From Salegentibacter agarivorans (lineage in GTDB: Bacteria > Bacteroidota > Bacteroidia > Flavobacteriales > Flavobacteriaceae), in the NCBI RefSeq assembly GCF_900113135.1, contig NZ_FOOH01000015.1, positions 49,277 through 113,276 of the forward strand: DNA of 64,000 nt, written 5' to 3'. This document shows positions 47,065-56,420 of this stretch, in pieces. Every line of letters begins with the position of its first letter. Within the stretch, counting starts at the first letter, position 1. The position numbers were made by a program, and so were the translations under genes. The notes beneath the pieces are model-generated. The model was given only the letters and a program-made list of their open reading frames with translations. It ran no database searches and was not told where the DNA came from.

Positions 47065-47994
47065 TTATTTGCTTATAAATTCAATATTTCGCTTTAACCC
47101 TTCAAATTTTGTTCTTTTCACAGCCGATTTTCTAAAGATCTCATTAAAAGTTTCTTTGGTAAGTTCTTCCCAGCCCTGTTTATCTTTTTCTAATAATTCT
47201 GGATGCGGATTAAGCAATGGTTCGTTGTGAGGTTTTGAAAAACGGTTCCACGGGCAAACATCCTGACAAATATCGCAGCCAAACATCCAGTCTTCAAACT
47301 GGTTTTTATAGGAGTTAGGCAGTTCATCTTTTAGCTCTATCGTGAAATACGAGATACATTTACTCCCATCTACTTTGTAAGGTTCAACAATAGCATCGGT
47401 TGGGCAGGCGTCTATGCAGGCGGTACAGCTTCCGCAGTGATCGGTAACCGGAGTATCGTATTCCAACTCGAGATCTACAATCAATTCAGCTATAAAATAG
47501 AAAGAACCGGTTTGTTTGGAAAGTAAATTGGAGTGTTTTCCAATCCAGCCGAGTCCGCTTTTAGCAGCCCAAACTTTATCCATAACCGGCGCTGAATCTA
47601 CAAAAGCCCGCCCATCAATCTCTCCAATTTCATCTTGCATAAACTGCAATAGTTGCTTCAGTTTATCTTTAATTACAAAATGATAATCCCGGCCATATGC
47701 GTATTTGCTAATTTTATAAGAATCGTTCCTCTGGGTTTCTTCAGGATAATAATTCAGCAAAAGTGAAATCACACTTTTAGAACCCTCTACGAGTTTTGTA
47801 GGATCCAAACGCTTATCAAAGTTATTCTCCATCCAGCGCATTTCGCCGTGACGATTTTTCTTGAGAAATTCTTCAAGGCGCGGCGCTTCCTTTTCAAGGA
47901 ATTCTGCTTTAGAAATTCCACAAGATAAAAATCCGAGGCGTTCGGCTTCGGATTTTATCAACTTTGTGTAAGCTTCCTTCAGAGTATCCTTCAT
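47065..47994 (-). CDS. queG: Epoxyqueuosine reductase
   Basis: 309 aa; QueG family with a cobalamin-binding N-terminal domain and a ferredoxin-like domain. The two [4Fe-4S] motifs are seen as [16 protein letters not shown] and [13 protein letters not shown], with [12 protein letters not shown] between. It reduces epoxyqueuosine to queuosine in the anticodon of GUN tRNAs, using B12. It has no co-directional close neighbour; a 104-bp gap separates it from the next gene. Confidence 0.96.
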   Translation of the reverse strand: MKDTLKEAYTKLIKSEAERLGFLSCGISKAEFLEKEAPRLEEFLKKNRHGEMRWMENNFDKRLDPTKLVEGSKSVISLLLNYYPEETQRNDSYKISKYAYGRDYHFVIKDKLKQLLQFMQDEIGEIDGRAFVDSAPVMDKVWAAKSGLGWIGKHSNLLSKQTGSFYFIAELIVDLELEYDTPVTDHCGSCTACIDACPTDAIVEPYKVDGSKCISYFTIELKDELPNSYKNQFEDWMFGCDICQDVCPWNRFSKPHNEPLLNPHPELLEKDKQGWEELTKETFNEIFRKSAVKRTKFEGLKRNIEFISK

Positions 47995-48098
47995 AGTTTT
48001 ACAAAGATGCGATTTTTAAAACATTTGAAGGATTTAAAAACCAAGAGCTCTGGAAACAATAATATATCCTGGCTCTGAAAAAAATATGGAATATTTGC

Positions 48099-48581
48099 CT
48101 ATGGTGTGTTTTCGGCTAGAGGAGCCATATGCTCATGGGTAATTTTCCAGCCATCACTGGTTTTAATAAAAAGTAAAGTTCCCTGCATCTTAAAATCATA
48201 AGCTTCTTCGCCCCTTTCAAATTTGAAATTGGCATGGAAAGTTACATTAGCTACGTCACCACCATATATATGGATTTCCAGATCTTCCCAATCCCACTTT
48301 TCAACTGCAGTAATGGTTCCAAGAAAATTTCGTTCGAATTCTTCATTTTCTTCAGGCCCCTGTCTTTTTCCGCCATCCTGGAATTCGGTAAATTTTGGCC
48401 CGTAGGCGTGCATCGAGATTAATTTGTCAGTATCATTATTTCGTATGCTTTGCTCTATCTCCTCAAGAGCATACTTCACTTCCTCCTTTTCTTGCGCATA
48501 TTCCTTACTCAGATCAGTTTGGCAGTAAGCCGAGCTGCATCCAAAAAGTAAGGCAATTAGAATAAACATTTTAGCTTTCAT
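48099..48581 (-). CDS. Secreted NTF2/SnoaL-like protein, possibly lipoprotein
   Basis: 160 aa from the ATG at 48581; a GTG 12 codons earlier is less likely because the ATG begins the signal sequence. That sequence (MKAKMFILIALLFGCSSAYC) contains a possible lipobox at LLFGC (C15) and a Cys at 20. The rest fits a small NTF2-like cone: helix VKYALEEIEQSIRNNDTDKL, strands VANVTFHANFKF and GTLLFIKTSDGWKITHEHM. This is a common calcium/calmodulin-kinase-association or SnoaL-like pattern, so ligand binding or a ketosteroid-isomerase-like role is possible. Function is unknown. Confidence 0.75.
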   Translation of the reverse strand: MKAKMFILIALLFGCSSAYCQTDLSKEYAQEKEEVKYALEEIEQSIRNNDTDKLISMHAYGPKFTEFQDGGKRQGPEENEEFERNFLGTITAVEKWDWEDLEIHIYGGDVANVTFHANFKFERGEEAYDFKMQGTLLFIKTSDGWKITHEHMAPLAENTP

Positions 48582-48687
48582 GACACTTAGTTTTAAGGTT
48601 ACATTTTTTTCAAACACATTGATACTTAATGTACAACCATTTGATTTACAAAATAATAAGGGTTTACAGGGGTTTTTAAGATGTTTC

Positions 48688-48703
48688 CCGAGAGATCTCT
48701 CGG
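48688..48703. other. Perfect 16-bp palindrome in the NTF2-P450 gap
   Basis: CCGAGAGATCTCTCGG is an exact palindrome. It lies about 105 nt upstream of the NTF2-like start and 118 nt beyond the P450 stop. A T run (GTTTTTT) follows at about 10 nt on the plus strand, too far for a classical terminator of the minus-strand genes. It could be an operator for a dimeric regulator or an imperfect terminator. Confidence 0.5.
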
Positions 48704-48820
48704 AACAATAGTTTTTTAGAAAACTTAAGGGCGCTCAGTAAGAATTAAAAGGAATAATGATTGTTTATTGATCTAAAGTCAGGTCAATAATAAAGTAGAT
48801 GGTTTTAGCGGAATATAAAA

Positions 48821-50155
48821 TCAGGATCTTGATTGAAATTTTAGAATAGCATTTTTTGGTTTGAGCGTTATAAGTGGCTTAATATCGATCTCATCAAAAC
48901 CAGGAACTATTTTATACTGGCTTACTAATTCGGTAACTGCAATGATCATCTCGAACATGGCAAAGTTATTACCTATACATTTCCTGGGGCCGGCGCCAAA
49001 CGGGAAATACTGAGATGAATATTTTCTTCCTCCCTCAGCGAAGCGTTCCGGCTTAAAAGCATCGGGATCTTCCCATAAGTCAGGATGACGATGAACCTCA
49101 TGAATGGAAAACAATAAATTAGATCCAGGCTGAAAATATTTTCCCTCGAATTCATCTTCTTCCAGGTTAACCCGATCTATAAAATATGCCGGCGGATATA
49201 GTCTCATAGACTCTTCAATCACCTGTTGGGTAATCTGGCATTTGATCACATAACTCATTAAGTCCAGATCCTGTTCCTTTAAAGAAGAAATTTCTTCATA
49301 GATCTTCTCCTGCCATTCCGGATTTAACGCCAGCAATTGAGCCGTAAAGGTTAGTGAGTTGGAAGTAGTCTCATGACCGGCAGTAAAAAGTATTAGAATC
49401 TCATCAATAAGTTGCTCCTCATCCATAAAATTCCCGTCATCATACTTTGCTTCCAGCAGCATATCTAAAAGATCATCATATTTTTCATTTGACTCTCTTC
49501 TTTCCTGAACAATCTTTCTTAGAATGTTCCGGGCTTCGGCAGTAAGTTTAAGATAACTATCAATCTTCCCGCTTGCTTTAAACCACCATCCCAAATAGGG
49601 CTGGCGTAGTTCCTTAACAAGCATTTTCTGGGTCTCTTCTGTAATATATTGCAACCTATTGATCTCTTCCTGATTCGCAGCACTGCTAAACAAAGATTTA
49701 ACCACGGTTTGAAAAGCAAGATCATTATAAATAGGAAAAATATCCAGTTCTTCATTTACTGTAATCTTTTTATATTCCAATAATATTGCCTGCTTTATGG
49801 AATCAAGCAGATTAGCAAGTTGTTTTTTATGAAATGCAGGCTGAATTAGCTTTCGTTGTTTTTTCCAGTGTTCGCCTTCTGAAGTAAGCAATCCTTTTCC
49901 AACATATTTAACCAGATCTTTAGTCTGGATCTCAGACTTCACGAAGTTCTTCTGATTCTTTTGAAGTACATATTCCACCAGTCCCGCATCCCTGGAAAAT
50001 ATTACTGATTTATTAAATCCAATATTTAACCGAAATGTATCTCCTTTCTTCTGAAAATTATTATGGTGAAAAGGCAGAGGATTCTTTAAAATATTGGCGG
50101 AATGCTTTAGGAATTTCAGTAAAGATACTTCAGGTATTTTGCCATCTTCAGTCAT
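48821..50155 (-). CDS. Cytochrome P450
   Basis: 444 aa, a single complete P450 domain without fused reductase. The I-helix oxygen-activation motif is GHETTS (near residue 257), the K-helix ExxR is in ESMRLYP, and the heme loop is FPFGAGPRKCIG with axial C393. No signal or membrane anchor is evident. It lies 3 nt after ruvB, so it is probably translated from the ruvB transcript. No ferredoxin or reductase gene is adjacent, so redox partners must be elsewhere. The substrate cannot be predicted; sequence style is closer to fatty-acid/CYP102-CYP4-like forms than to steroid ones. Confidence 0.93.
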   Translation of the reverse strand: MTEDGKIPEVSLLKFLKHSANILKNPLPFHHNNFQKKGDTFRLNIGFNKSVIFSRDAGLVEYVLQKNQKNFVKSEIQTKDLVKYVGKGLLTSEGEHWKKQRKLIQPAFHKKQLANLLDSIKQAILLEYKKITVNEELDIFPIYNDLAFQTVVKSLFSSAANQEEINRLQYITEETQKMLVKELRQPYLGWWFKASGKIDSYLKLTAEARNILRKIVQERRESNEKYDDLLDMLLEAKYDDGNFMDEEQLIDEILILFTAGHETTSNSLTFTAQLLALNPEWQEKIYEEISSLKEQDLDLMSYVIKCQITQQVIEESMRLYPPAYFIDRVNLEEDEFEGKYFQPGSNLLFSIHEVHRHPDLWEDPDAFKPERFAEGGRKYSSQYFPFGAGPRKCIGNNFAMFEMIIAVTELVSQYKIVPGFDEIDIKPLITLKPKNAILKFQSRS

Positions 50156-50158
50156 AAA

Positions 50159-51187
50159 TTACTGATTAAAAAGTCCGCCCTGAATATCTCCTTTTACCCT
50201 GCCCAAATGTTTGTAAGCAGCTTCGGTAACTTCCCTCCCTCTTGGGGTTCTATAAATAAATCCCTGTTGGATAAGAAAAGGTTCGTAAACCTCTTCAATA
50301 GTTTCAGCACTTTCGCTTACCGCGGTAGATAAAGTAGTTAAACCAACCGGGCCACCTTTAAATTTATCAATAATGGTTTCCAGGATCTTATTATCCATTT
50401 CATCCAGACCGTGGGCATCTACATTTAAAGCTTTTAGACCGTATTTAGCGATTTCCATATCAATCTTTCCATTGCCTTTAATTTGGGCAAAATCCCGAAC
50501 ACGACGAAGTAATGCATTCGCAATTCGAGGTGTTCCGCGGCTTCTCCCTGCAATCTCTATAGCAGCATCAAGGCAAATAGGCACACGAAGAATTTCTGAA
50601 CTACGTTGAACAATATCTGAAAGCAATTCTGTTGAATAATATTGTAAGCGACTGGAAATACCAAAACGCGCCCGCATAGGCCCTGTTAGCAAGCCAGAGC
50701 GTGTGGTGGCTCCTATTAGGGTAAATGGGTTTAGATTAATTTGAACCGTCCTGGCGTTAGGTCCAGATTCAATCATAATATCTATTCGGTAATCTTCCAT
50801 TGCTGAATAAAGATATTCTTCAACAACCGGACTTAACCTATGAATTTCGTCTATAAAAAGAATATCGCGTTCTTCAAGGTTTGTGAGTAATCCCGCAAGG
50901 TCACCCGGTTTATCCAAAACGGGACCTGAAGTAACTTTAATTCCTACCTCCAATTCATTAGCCAAAATATGCGCTAAAGTAGTTTTCCCCAAGCCGGGAG
51001 GACCGTGAAAAAGGGTATGGTCTAAAGCTTCACCGCGTTGGTTTGCAGCTTCCACAAAAACCTTAAGGTTATCCAGAACCTGATCCTGGCCGGCAAAATC
51101 ATCAAAACTTAAGGGGCGCAATGCCCTTTCGATATCAAATTCTTCAGGAGAAAAATTCTCTCCGCTGGGATCCAGGTTTTCATTCAT
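50159..51187 (-). CDS. ruvB: Holliday junction DNA helicase RuvB
   Basis: 342 aa, full length. AAA+ motor that drives branch migration with RuvA. Walker A is [13 protein letters not shown], Walker B is [11 protein letters not shown], sensor 1 is [10 protein letters not shown], and the Arg finger region [14 protein letters not shown] is present, followed by the winged-helix C domain ([16 protein letters not shown]). ruvA is 6 kb away, not adjacent. The P450 gene follows at 3 nt. Confidence 0.97.
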   Translation of the reverse strand: MNENLDPSGENFSPEEFDIERALRPLSFDDFAGQDQVLDNLKVFVEAANQRGEALDHTLFHGPPGLGKTTLAHILANELEVGIKVTSGPVLDKPGDLAGLLTNLEERDILFIDEIHRLSPVVEEYLYSAMEDYRIDIMIESGPNARTVQINLNPFTLIGATTRSGLLTGPMRARFGISSRLQYYSTELLSDIVQRSSEILRVPICLDAAIEIAGRSRGTPRIANALLRRVRDFAQIKGNGKIDMEIAKYGLKALNVDAHGLDEMDNKILETIIDKFKGGPVGLTTLSTAVSESAETIEEVYEPFLIQQGFIYRTPRGREVTEAAYKHLGRVKGDIQGGLFNQ

Positions 51188-51219
51188 AAATCAGCAAAAT
51201 TAAAGATAAGCTAGTTTAA

Positions 51220-51247
51220 CAAAGATAAGTAAAATAGCGCGGGCCAA
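51220..51247 (-). promoter_or_regulatory. Promoter for ruvB-P450
   Basis: Minus strand TTG (51247-51245), 17-bp spacer, TATCTTTG (51227-51220), 33 nt upstream of the ruvB start. It fits the Bacteroidetes consensus with a spacer at the short end. Confidence 0.6.
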
Positions 51248-51306
51248 ATTTAAAAGAACTTAAGTTATAAATTCAATTAAAATGTATTTACAAAACCTAT
51301 AAAAAG

Positions 51307-51337
51307 TAAAAAACCTCTCCGTTGACGAAGAGGTTTT
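51307..51337 (-). terminator. Terminator after the actA-cox1 operon
   Basis: AAAACCTCT and AGAGGTTTT pair over 9 bp around a 10-nt loop, and on the minus strand the T arm is followed by a T-rich run (TTTACTTTTT). It lies 21 nt beyond the cox1 stop and terminates the long respiratory transcript. Confidence 0.85.
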
Positions 51338-51357
51338 AAAATTTATTTTATTCAGTT

Positions 51358-53184
51358 TTAATGATTCAATTCTTCTTCGTGATCCTGAAGCGGAACATTC
51401 TGCGGAACAAAATCCTGACCAGGAAGTACGTAATCTGTACCCTCAAGATTCATCTTACTATAATCGTAAGACCAACGGTATACTGAAGGAATTGCACCAG
51501 GCCAATTTCCGTGAATATGCTCTACCGGAGTAGTCCATTCTAAAGTAGTTGAATTCCAAGGGTTCTGAGTAGCTTTTTGTCCGAAGAAAATTGAACTAAA
51601 GAAGTTATATAGGAATACAACCTGAACACCCGCTGTAATAAGGGCGAAAACAGTGATAATCACGTTAACATCGGCAAGGTCATCAAAGTATGGAAATGCC
51701 GTGTTTGTATAATATCGTCTTGGTAAACCTGCAAGACCTATAAAGTGCATTGGGAAAAATACCCCGTAAGCACCCACTGCGGTTATCCAGAAGTGAACAT
51801 AACCAAGGTTCTTGTTCATCATGCGGCCAAACATCTTAGGGAACCAGTGGTAAACCCCGGCTAAAAGACCGTAGATGGCAGAGATACCCATTACCAGGTG
51901 GAAGTGGGCAATTACAAAATATGTATCGTGAACGTTAATATCTAATGTTGAATCTCCAAGGATAATTCCTGTAAGACCACCGGTGATGAATGTTGAAACA
52001 AAACCGATTGAAAACAGCATCGCAGGGTTCATTTGCAGGTTACCTTTCCAGAGCGTAGTGATCCAGTTAAAGGCTTTTACTGCAGAAGGAATTGCGATTA
52101 ATAAGGTTGTAAATGTAAATACAGAACCTAAGAATGGATTCATCCCTGAAACGAACATATGGTGACCCCATACGATTGTAGAAAGGAATGCAATTGCTAA
52201 AATTGAAGCAACCATCGCACGATAACCAAAAATTGGTTTACGAGAGTTTGTTGCTAAAACTTCTGAAACAATACCCATTGCAGGTAGAATTACAATATAA
52301 ACTTCGGGGTGACCTAAGAACCAGAACAAGTGTTCAAATAAAACCGGAGAACCTCCCTGGTGGCTTAACACTTCTCCTTCAAGATAAATATCACTAAGGA
52401 AGAAGGAAGTTCCAAAACTTCTATCCATTATAAGTAATAGTGCTGCCGAAAGTAATACCGGGAAGGAAACCACACCAATAATAGCGGTAACAAAAAATGC
52501 CCAAATGGTAAGTGGAAGTCTCATCATAGACATTCCTTTGGTTCTAAGATTAAGAACAGTAACAATATAGTTAAGAGAACCTAAAAGTGATGATGCAATA
52601 AAGATAGCCATAGAAATTAACCAAAGAGTCATTCCCATTCCTGAACCTCCAATAGCCTGAGGTAGTGCACTAAGCGGCGGATAAATTGTCCACCCGGCAG
52701 ATGCAGGACCAGATTCTATAAATAATGAACTAAGCATAATCACACAAGAGATAAAAAACAACCAGTATGAAAGCATGTTCATAAAGCCAGAGGCCATATC
52801 CCGTGCGCCAATTTGAAGCGGAATTAATAAGTTACTAAACGTACCACTTAAACCGGCAGTTAGTACAAAGAATACCATAATAGTACCGTGAATGGTTACC
52901 AAAGCAAGGTAAATAGAAGGAGTCATTACTCCGTCTGGAGCCCATTTATCTCCCAGTAGCCATTCAAAAAGCATAAAAGATTCTTCTGGCCAGGCTAATT
53001 GCATACGGAAAAGTACGGACATCATAATCCCTACAATTCCCATTAATATACCTGTAATAAGATATTGCTTGGCAATCATCTTATGATCTGTACTAAATAT
53101 ATATTTAGTAATAAAAGTTTGTTTATGATGATGTCCGTGATCGTCGTGGTGATCGTGAGCCGGTGCTGTTGCTATTGCTGACAT
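51358..53184 (-). CDS. ctaD: Cytochrome c oxidase subunit I (aa3-type)
   Basis: 608 aa, about 12 membrane helices plus an extended C terminus. Catalytic motifs are present: HPEVYI (cross-linked His-Tyr at CuB), WGHHMFVSGM (two CuB His) and the heme ligands in IHGTIMVFFVLT and VIAHFHLVMG. It reduces O2 to water and pumps protons. The N terminus carries a His-rich stretch (HDHHDDHGHHHK, residues 9-21). It is the last gene of the ACIII-oxidase transcript, 27 nt after subunit II. Confidence 0.97.
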   Translation of the reverse strand: MSAIATAPAHDHHDDHGHHHKQTFITKYIFSTDHKMIAKQYLITGILMGIVGIMMSVLFRMQLAWPEESFMLFEWLLGDKWAPDGVMTPSIYLALVTIHGTIMVFFVLTAGLSGTFSNLLIPLQIGARDMASGFMNMLSYWLFFISCVIMLSSLFIESGPASAGWTIYPPLSALPQAIGGSGMGMTLWLISMAIFIASSLLGSLNYIVTVLNLRTKGMSMMRLPLTIWAFFVTAIIGVVSFPVLLSAALLLIMDRSFGTSFFLSDIYLEGEVLSHQGGSPVLFEHLFWFLGHPEVYIVILPAMGIVSEVLATNSRKPIFGYRAMVASILAIAFLSTIVWGHHMFVSGMNPFLGSVFTFTTLLIAIPSAVKAFNWITTLWKGNLQMNPAMLFSIGFVSTFITGGLTGIILGDSTLDINVHDTYFVIAHFHLVMGISAIYGLLAGVYHWFPKMFGRMMNKNLGYVHFWITAVGAYGVFFPMHFIGLAGLPRRYYTNTAFPYFDDLADVNVIITVFALITAGVQVVFLYNFFSSIFFGQKATQNPWNSTTLEWTTPVEHIHGNWPGAIPSVYRWSYDYSKMNLEGTDYVLPGQDFVPQNVPLQDHEEELNH

Positions 53185-53211
53185 ATCTAAATTATATTCT
53201 TTTTAGTTCTG

Positions 53212-54279
53212 TTATTCTTGTGATTCCAAAGTTGAAGCAAACGTATCCTGTTCACTCAACCATTCGTTATAATCTTTCTCGCTTTCAACAATAATCTTCA
53301 TCTGCATATTGTAGTGCGCGTCACCACAAATCTTGTTACAAAGCAGGAAGTAATCAAATTCGTAGGAATCTAATGGCGCTTCTCCTTCTGCCATTAAAGC
53401 CTCGCTGTTATCTTTTCTAATTTCATTAATGGTTTTTACTTTATCTACCATATACTCTGAATTCCTCATTTCTTCAGTAGTAATATCTGGAGTAAAAGCA
53501 AACTGGGTAACCATACCGGGTACTACGTTCATTTGAGCTCTAAAGTGAGGAAAATAAGCAGAGTGTAATACATCCTGAGATCTAAATTTAAACAATACTT
53601 CCTTTCCTACTGGGAGGTGAAGCTCTGTTGTAATCTTATCATCATCTGCATAAGGATCATTCTCATTTAATCCTACAGTGTTTATCCCTTCAATAAAACG
53701 CACGTTAGCTTCCCCTAAAGTATTATCTTCTCCAGCGTACCGGGCTTGCCAGCTAAACTGCTTGGCATAGATTTCAACAACAATGGGATCATTATCTTCA
53801 CTAATATTCATAATATCACTCCAGGTAAATAATCCATAGATTATTAAACCTGCAAGAGTAATTACCGGAATAATAGTCCAGATAAATTCAAGTTTATCGT
53901 TATCGGCGAAAAAGAGTGCTCTTTTCCCTTTTTTCCCCTGATATTTATAAGCGAACCAGTGTAGCAAGGCCTGGGTAATAACCTGCACCACCATAATAAG
54001 TCCGATGGAAATAAACATTAAAGTATCTACCTGGTTTCCATGTTCTGAAGCAGCTTCTGGAAGGTATAATTTACTCCAATGCCAAAAGCTATAAGCCATA
54101 CCTACATAGATAAAGATCATAAACCAAAGCATTAGTTTGGCTTGTTGTCTATTATCGTTGTCGTTAGCTATTTCAGAACTCTCGGCTCCCGGCCCCTGAG
54201 ACATCTGAAAAATCTTAGACATTTGCCAACCGGTAACGGCCAAAAGGGCTAATACTATTATTACTAAAAATACGGTCAT
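53212..54279 (-). CDS. ctaC: Cytochrome c oxidase subunit II
   Basis: 355 aa with three hydrophobic segments: an N-terminal one (residues 2-20), then two membrane helices (about 52-70 and 85-105, 128-148). The cupredoxin domain has the CuA site: LHSAYFPHFRAQM supplies the first His and the C-terminal CNKICGDAHYNM supplies two Cys, a His and a Met. It receives electrons from cytochrome c or directly from ACIII. No fused cytochrome c domain. The extra N-terminal helix and long loop (about residues 20-50, polar) exceed the textbook two-helix subunit. Confidence 0.95.
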   Translation of the reverse strand: MTVFLVIIVLALLAVTGWQMSKIFQMSQGPGAESSEIANDNDNRQQAKLMLWFMIFIYVGMAYSFWHWSKLYLPEAASEHGNQVDTLMFISIGLIMVVQVITQALLHWFAYKYQGKKGKRALFFADNDKLEFIWTIIPVITLAGLIIYGLFTWSDIMNISEDNDPIVVEIYAKQFSWQARYAGEDNTLGEANVRFIEGINTVGLNENDPYADDDKITTELHLPVGKEVLFKFRSQDVLHSAYFPHFRAQMNVVPGMVTQFAFTPDITTEEMRNSEYMVDKVKTINEIRKDNSEALMAEGEAPLDSYEFDYFLLCNKICGDAHYNMQMKIIVESEKDYNEWLSEQDTFASTLESQE

Positions 54280-54314
54280 TTTATAAGTTCTTCTTTAAAC
54301 AATCAAATCTTTTA

Positions 54315-55688
54315 TTAATAGTGGAAATGTTCACTTTCCTTTATAAATGGGTTGCGTTTAGCAAGTAACGGAGCTTTAGTTAGCGCGCTAAAGACCACAA
54401 AAGTAAACAATCCTCCAAAGAAAAGTACTGCACTTATCTCAGGAATTCCAATAAACCATGATTCTCCCACAGTTGCCGGCATTACCATATTAAATACATC
54501 AAGATAATGACCTATAAGTATAACGATACCCGTCATTACCACAAACCAGTTTACTCTTTTATAATCACTATTCATTAATACAAGCAATGGGAATAGGAAG
54601 TTTAACACTACCATACCAAAGAATGGTAACCCATAATTTTCAATCCTACTAATAAAGTAAACTACTTCTTCTGGAATATTTGAATACCAAATAAGCATAA
54701 ATTGTGAGAACCAAAGGTAGGTCCAGAAAATACTTATACCGAACATATATTTGGCCAAATCGTGGATATGGCTATTATTAACAAATGGTAAATAACCTCT
54801 TGATTTTAGATAAATACTTACTAAAGCAATTACAGTAATTCCTGAAACGAACATACTTGAGAATACATACCATCCAAATAAAGTACTAAACCAGTGCGGA
54901 TCTAAACTCATAATCCAATCCCAGCTCATAATAGATTCTGAAATAAGGAAGAATACTAAAAATCCTGCTGCAAGTTTAAAGTTCTTTTTAAAGTAATAGT
55001 TATCTGTTGCCTCATCTAATCTTCTTGAGTTTCTTACTAAGAAATGTCTAAATAAGAACCAACCAGCTAAAAATATGGCTGCTCTTATTAAGAAGAAAGG
55101 TACATTTAGATATGCTGTTTTATTTTGAATAATCTCATCGTGCGCTACAACTTCAGGATCCATCCATACAAATAAATGGTTCAAATGAAAACCGGAAAGT
55201 ACTAAAAGTACAAACATAATGATCCCGCCGGGAACAATGTAAGCCGAAATGGCTTCCATAACCCTAAATAAAACCGGAGACCAACCTGACTGCGAGGCAT
55301 ATTGTAAAGCATAAAAAGCTAAAACACCTAAAGAGATCATAAAGAAAAAGAATGCTGCTACATAAATTGCCGCCCAGGGCTTATTCTGCAATTGGTGTAA
55401 TTTATGCTCAAGATGTTCGGTATCATGCGCGCCTGCTTCTGCAGCGTGATCACCCTCTGCATTTCTACCAGGCTCATCATCTAACAACATCCCGTGTTCC
55501 GCTTCAGCGAAGTTAGCTTCCCCTTCTTCGGCATGAGATGTTTCACCGTGATGCTCTTCTGCAGCCATCATTTCCCTAACATCATCCAAATTTGATGGCG
55601 CCTGTAAAAACCCAATCACGAGCCCAATGGCACCAACAATCATAAAAATAATTGCTGTTAATTTTAATTTACTGGATAGCGTGTACAT
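54315..55688 (-). CDS. actF: Alternative Complex III subunit ActF (quinol:cytochrome c oxidoreductase)
   Basis: 457 aa, about ten membrane helices, a relative of the NrfD-like/ActF subunits with FVLLVLSGFHLNHLFVW and SMSWDWIMSLDPHWFSTLFGWYVFSS motifs. Between the first two helices there is an acidic His-rich loop (residues about 41-100). In known ACIII structures, ActC and ActF form the membrane core and ActC holds the quinol site. ActF does not carry cofactors. It is 35 nt before subunit II of the oxidase. Confidence 0.93.
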   Translation of the reverse strand: MYTLSSKLKLTAIIFMIVGAIGLVIGFLQAPSNLDDVREMMAAEEHHGETSHAEEGEANFAEAEHGMLLDDEPGRNAEGDHAAEAGAHDTEHLEHKLHQLQNKPWAAIYVAAFFFFMISLGVLAFYALQYASQSGWSPVLFRVMEAISAYIVPGGIIMFVLLVLSGFHLNHLFVWMDPEVVAHDEIIQNKTAYLNVPFFLIRAAIFLAGWFLFRHFLVRNSRRLDEATDNYYFKKNFKLAAGFLVFFLISESIMSWDWIMSLDPHWFSTLFGWYVFSSMFVSGITVIALVSIYLKSRGYLPFVNNSHIHDLAKYMFGISIFWTYLWFSQFMLIWYSNIPEEVVYFISRIENYGLPFFGMVVLNFLFPLLVLMNSDYKRVNWFVVMTGIVILIGHYLDVFNMVMPATVGESWFIGIPEISAVLFFGGLFTFVVFSALTKAPLLAKRNPFIKESEHFHY

Positions 55689-55713
55689 ATTTATAGATCT
55701 AAATGCTTTATTC

Positions 55714-56415
55714 TTAATTATTGTTTTGCTCTTCAGCGCCGGTTACAGCTCCTTCTCCCTGTACCTCTTCAGCATTTTCCTGAGCTCTTTCTACTTCTAC
55801 TGGGTTTGCTTCGGCAATAGAGGCTTCTTTTACTTCTTCAAAAGGAATTTCTTCACCACCTTCTAACTCGTTCTTAAGATTCATCACATAATGCGTAATC
55901 TTCCAACGCTCTTCTTCACTGGTTTGCGAGGCATAAGAACCCATGGTATTTAATCCGTAGTAGATTACGTGATAAACACTACCTTCGGTAATAGCCCGCC
56001 CGGCATCATCGTAAGCTGGAACCCCAAGTATTTTCTCCCTTTCGGCAAGAATACCCTGGCCATCACCGTTATCTCCGTGACAAACTGCACAATATATGGT
56101 ATATAATTGTTTTCCTTCATTTAGATTATCTTCTGTATAAGGCAACGGATTATTAAGGTTGGCTTTGGCATTTGCCATTCCATCTGGGGTATTTTCATAA
56201 TCGTAAGGCATCCATCCTCTAGGGATAGAACCTTCTACAGGGAGTTTTGCTTCCTGTCCATTTTGAAAAATATCATATTCTCCATACGCCTCATAACCTA
56301 TAGGCTCATACATATCTGGCATAAACTGGTAATTAGGCTTGTCGCTATCTGCACAAGACATTACAAAGCCCCCAACCAGGAACAATATTATCGCTTTATA
56401 GAACAAATTTCTCAT
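55714..56415 (-). CDS. actE: Alternative Complex III subunit ActE, monoheme cytochrome c lipoprotein
   Basis: 233 aa. A lipobox (VMSC, residue 21) makes it lipid-anchored on the periplasmic side. One CxxCH site (CAVCHGDNGDG, about residue 110) binds heme c, with a Met ligand likely in LNTMGSYA. The C-terminal 50 residues are an acidic tail. ActE is the terminal electron carrier of the complex, handing electrons to the oxidase. 6-nt gap to ActD. Confidence 0.94.
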   Translation of the reverse strand: MRNLFYKAIILFLVGGFVMSCADSDKPNYQFMPDMYEPIGYEAYGEYDIFQNGQEAKLPVEGSIPRGWMPYDYENTPDGMANAKANLNNPLPYTEDNLNEGKQLYTIYCAVCHGDNGDGQGILAEREKILGVPAYDDAGRAITEGSVYHVIYYGLNTMGSYASQTSEEERWKITHYVMNLKNELEGGEEIPFEEVKEASIAEANPVEVERAQENAEEVQGEGAVTGAEEQNNN

Positions 56416-56420
56416 TCTGG

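Noticed and set aside
48582..48617. GTG-started extension of the NTF2-like protein
   Set aside because: It adds 12 residues before a signal peptide that begins naturally at the ATG at 48581.
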